Origin: an uncultured Flavobacteriaceae bacterium
GTDB taxonomy: Bacteria; Bacteroidota; Bacteroidia; Flavobacteriales; Flavobacteriaceae
Direction of reading: 5' to 3'
Assembly (NCBI GenBank): GCA_943842245.1
Contig: CALTAJ010000002.1
Span: 207,596-271,595 of the forward strand
Length of the DNA stretch: 64,000 bases
Below, piece by piece: positions 61,656-64,000 of the stretch. Numbering within the stretch: position 1 is the stretch's first letter; each line of letters starts with the position of its first letter. The notes beneath the pieces are model-generated. The model saw nothing but the letters and a program-made list of their open reading frames with translations. It searched no databases and was not told where the DNA came from. A program made the translations under genes and the position numbers.

Positions 61656-63716
61656 ATGCAAAGTTTTTTCACACTCTTAATCACTATTATATGTTTTTAT
61701 GATGTTTTTTCACAGATTAATCCTGATAAAATAGATATTGTAAGAGATGAATTTGGAGTGCCTCATATTTTTGCTAAAACAGATGCAGAAGTTGCTTATG
61801 GTCTTGCTTGGGCTCATGCAGAAGATGATTTTGAAACTATTCAGATTGGCTATTTAGCTGGGAATAATCTTTTATCAAAACATCTAGGAAATATAGGCTT
61901 AGGAGCTGACTTTATTTCCCAATTTATAGATTCAGAGGATTTATTTGACTCAAAATATAATTCTGATATAAGTTCAGAATATAAAAATATTGTAAAAGCT
62001 TATGCATTAGGATTAAATAGTTATGCAAGAGAACACCCTGATGAAGTTTTTGTAGAAGATCTTTTTCCTGTTAATGAAAAAAAAATGATGCGCTATGCAC
62101 AACTTCAGCTTTTTATTTCTTCAAATGGAGACAAATGGGTATCAAACATTATTGATAATAAACTTTCTTATGACTTTTCAAAAAAAGAACAGTACAAAGG
62201 ATCGAATACATTTGCATTTAATAGTACAAAAACCAAAGATGGAAATACTTATCTAGCTATTAATACCCACCAACCTCTAGATGGACCGGTCTCATGGTAT
62301 GAAGCACATCTTTGTAGTGAAGAGGGAACAAATATTTTAGGCGCCTTATTTGCTGGTACTCCAAATATTTTAATTGGTACAAATGAAAATCTTGCATGGG
62401 CCCATACGGTTAATCAACCAGATAAAACAGATGTGTTTGCATTGGAGATGCACCCAGACAAAAAATTACAATATCGTGTAGATGGAACTTATCTAAAGTT
62501 AGAAGAAAAAAAGGCTAAACTTCGCTTCAAACTTTTAGGAATTCCATTATCGATTAAAAAGAAATTCTACAAAAGCATATACGGTCCTACTTTAAAGAAT
62601 AAATCTGGATTTTATTCAGTTCGAACACCTGCTTTATTTGAAATAAGAGCTTTAGAACAGTGGTGGAGAATGAATAAGGCGAAAAACTTCACTGAGTTTT
62701 ATAAAGTGTTAAAAATGAAAGCTCTTCCTGGTTATAATATTGGATATGCTGATAAAAATGACACGATTTTCTATATATCCAATGGTCTTATACCTAAAAG
62801 AGCTAAGAATTATGATTGGGGAAGCGTCGTGCCAGGTAACACAAGAAAGACATTATGGACAGAAAGTTATGAAATCGAAGAACTTCCTCAAGTCATTCAA
62901 CCTAAATCTGGCTATTTCTATAATGCAAATCATACTCCTTTTAAATCCTCTGCTGAGGAGGATAACCCTGACCCTACAAATTTTGATTCAAACATGGGTT
63001 TTGAAACATATGACAACAATAGATCTACACGTTTAAAACAACTCATAGATGAGTATGAAAAGCTTGATTATGATGATTTTAAGCGTATTAAATACGATCG
63101 TCAATATCCAAGGCCCTACACTTTTAATTGGATGGACATACATTATCTAGAGCTTCTGGATGCAAAGAAATATCCAGATATTGAGATGTTAATTGAAAGG
63201 TTACAAGCTTGGGATCGTAAAGCAAATAAAAATTCTTTTGGAGCAGGAACGTTTGCTGTACTTTATGATCAATTGCGTCCATTTTACAGTAAAATACCTG
63301 AGCCAAAAATTTTCCCTGCCTCTTATATAATTCAGGCTTTAAGAAATACTAAAGAATATTTATTAAAACATTTCAATACTACAGATGTGAAATTAGGTGA
63401 TTACCAAAAGCTAGTCCGAGGAACTAAAGAACTTCCAATTTTTGGTCTTCCCGATGTTATTACTGCCATGTCTTCTAGACCCTATAAAGATGGAAAAGTA
63501 AAGGTAGTTAGCGGGGAGTCTTATATAGAACTTATTCGATTTACTGATAAGGGTCCTGAAATTGAGTCAGTTATTTCATACGGAAGTTCAGACCATCCTG
63601 ATTCAAAACATTACGATGACCAGATGGAAATGTATGCTAATTTTAAAACAAAGAAAATGACTTTAAATAAGGATAGCGTTTACAAAAACGCTAAAAGAAT
63701 CTATAACCCAAAATAA
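61656..63716 (+). CDS. Penicillin-acylase family N-terminal nucleophile amidase
   Basis: The 686-residue protein has a signal peptide (ending CFYDVFSQ). The family processes itself into alpha and beta chains; the beta chain would begin at the Ser of KGSNTFAFNSTKTKDGNTYL (near 186-205), with the later NIGYADKNDTIFYISNG (near 362-378) and VVSGESYIELI. A family member may hydrolyse penicillin, cyclic imides or acyl-homoserine lactones; the substrate cannot be chosen from sequence. A TTG directly upstream is an alternative start. Its only near neighbour on the right is bshA, convergent. Confidence 0.9.
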   Translation: MQSFFTLLITIICFYDVFSQINPDKIDIVRDEFGVPHIFAKTDAEVAYGLAWAHAEDDFETIQIGYLAGNNLLSKHLGNIGLGADFISQFIDSEDLFDSKYNSDISSEYKNIVKAYALGLNSYAREHPDEVFVEDLFPVNEKKMMRYAQLQLFISSNGDKWVSNIIDNKLSYDFSKKEQYKGSNTFAFNSTKTKDGNTYLAINTHQPLDGPVSWYEAHLCSEEGTNILGALFAGTPNILIGTNENLAWAHTVNQPDKTDVFALEMHPDKKLQYRVDGTYLKLEEKKAKLRFKLLGIPLSIKKKFYKSIYGPTLKNKSGFYSVRTPALFEIRALEQWWRMNKAKNFTEFYKVLKMKALPGYNIGYADKNDTIFYISNGLIPKRAKNYDWGSVVPGNTRKTLWTESYEIEELPQVIQPKSGYFYNANHTPFKSSAEEDNPDPTNFDSNMGFETYDNNRSTRLKQLIDEYEKLDYDDFKRIKYDRQYPRPYTFNWMDIHYLELLDAKKYPDIEMLIERLQAWDRKANKNSFGAGTFAVLYDQLRPFYSKIPEPKIFPASYIIQALRNTKEYLLKHFNTTDVKLGDYQKLVRGTKELPIFGLPDVITAMSSRPYKDGKVKVVSGESYIELIRFTDKGPEIESVISYGSSDHPDSKHYDDQMEMYANFKTKKMTLNKDSVYKNAKRIYNPK

Positions 63717-63730
63717 TAGATTAGTCAATT

Positions 63731-64000
63731 TTAAACTGTTTCTATAGCATCTGCATAAATAGATTCATACTGATTAACAACAGATTCTAAATTAAATTTT
63801 TCTGCTTGTTGTTCTGCTTGCTTTTTAAATGATTCATGCAAACTTTCATTTTGCAATAAACTCAATGCATTTAAAGTCATACTTTCAGTATCACCTATTT
63901 TTGATAAATAGCCAGTTTTTCCATGCTTATTTACCTCAGGAATACCCCCAGCATCAGAAGAGATTATTGGAACTCCATGAGCCATAGCCTCTAAAGCCGA
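63731..64000 (-). CDS. bshA: BshA-like glycosyltransferase, 3' part (5' end outside window)
   Basis: Eighty-nine C-terminal residues of a GT4-family glycosyltransferase are visible; the frame is open through the window edge. The donor-binding motif SALEAMAHGVPIISSDAGGI and PEVNKHGKTGYLSKIGD are typical of BshA, which makes N-acetylglucosaminyl-malate for the thiol bacillithiol, and the end KFNLESVVNQYESIYA fits BshA of flavobacteria. With the N terminus missing, another GT4 enzyme cannot be excluded. Confidence 0.75.
   Translation of the reverse strand, partial: SALEAMAHGVPIISSDAGGIPEVNKHGKTGYLSKIGDTESMTLNALSLLQNESLHESFKKQAEQQAEKFNLESVVNQYESIYADAIETV

Noticed and set aside
1..64000. tRNA, rRNA, insertion sequences and integrase genes
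   Set aside because: No cloverleaf-like sequence, rRNA segment, transposase motif or complete tyrosine recombinase was seen on either strand by reading; a computed search was not possible.

Overview
The window is 64 kb of AT-rich DNA from a member of the Bacteroidota, most likely a marine Flavobacteriia. The evidence is a SusC/SusD pair with a FecR anti-sigma factor and an ECF sigma factor, a large run of S1 sulfatases, a gliding-motility type C-terminal domain with a PorP/SprF partner (type IX secretion), start regions without Shine-Dalgarno sequences, and TAnnTTTG-type -7 boxes. No rRNA, tRNA, CRISPR array or insertion sequence was recognised. Gene functions come from reading the translations; no database search was run.

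Layout. 1-10.5 kb is conserved core: uvrA (5' end outside the window), a flippase, a YfhO-type membrane protein, a DUF4834-like protein, an outer membrane protein, a GNAT-like protein and mnmE. 10.5-14.4 kb, directly after the mnmE 3' end, is decayed: an excisionase-like fragment, a broken AraC-type regulator, and the frameshifted BspA-repeat half of a giant surface protein. The rest of that protein (LamG, Ig-like and thrombospondin-3 repeats, type IX sorting domain) is open up to 20.3 kb and is followed by a PorP/SprF gene. 21.2-36 kb is a patchwork of short transcription units. It holds an 821-residue lipoprotein that apparently starts at CTG, a VanX-like dipeptidase, two esterases, secreted proteins of unknown function, a DUF411 lipoprotein, an SDR/cupin pair, and many very small, mostly membrane, proteins. 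Several of the smallest (23-32 residues) were found by reading the sequence directly. 35.6-39.8 kb holds a tocopherol-cyclase-like protein, half of a CvfB-type RNA-binding protein, a subtilisin-like lipoprotein and a formylglycine-generating enzyme (FGE).

40-61 kb is a sulfatase-dominated polysaccharide utilisation locus. A divergent ECF sigma gene and fecR sit at its centre. Leftward run fecR, susC, susD (frameshifted), a sulfatase and the FGE. Rightward run the sigma gene, seven sulfatase genes (one frameshifted), an aminotransferase, a Kazal inhibitor and a pterin dehydratase. The likely logic is that SusCD imports a sulfated ligand, the STN domain of SusC signals through FecR to the sigma factor, the exported FGE activates the sulfatases, and the sulfatases remove sulfate groups. 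No glycoside hydrolase or polysaccharide lyase was recognised apart from one DUF1080 protein. The window ends with a penicillin-acylase family enzyme and the 3' end of bshA.

Two patterns stand out. Eleven start codons, including two of very short ORFs, lie exactly 4 nt after a TAnnTTTG-like box, often just behind the T-run of the preceding terminator, which suggests leaderless transcription. In addition, frameshifts cluster at 10.8-11.3, 13.2-14.4, 42.6 and 56.1-56.6 kb, which is either real decay or poor consensus sequence.
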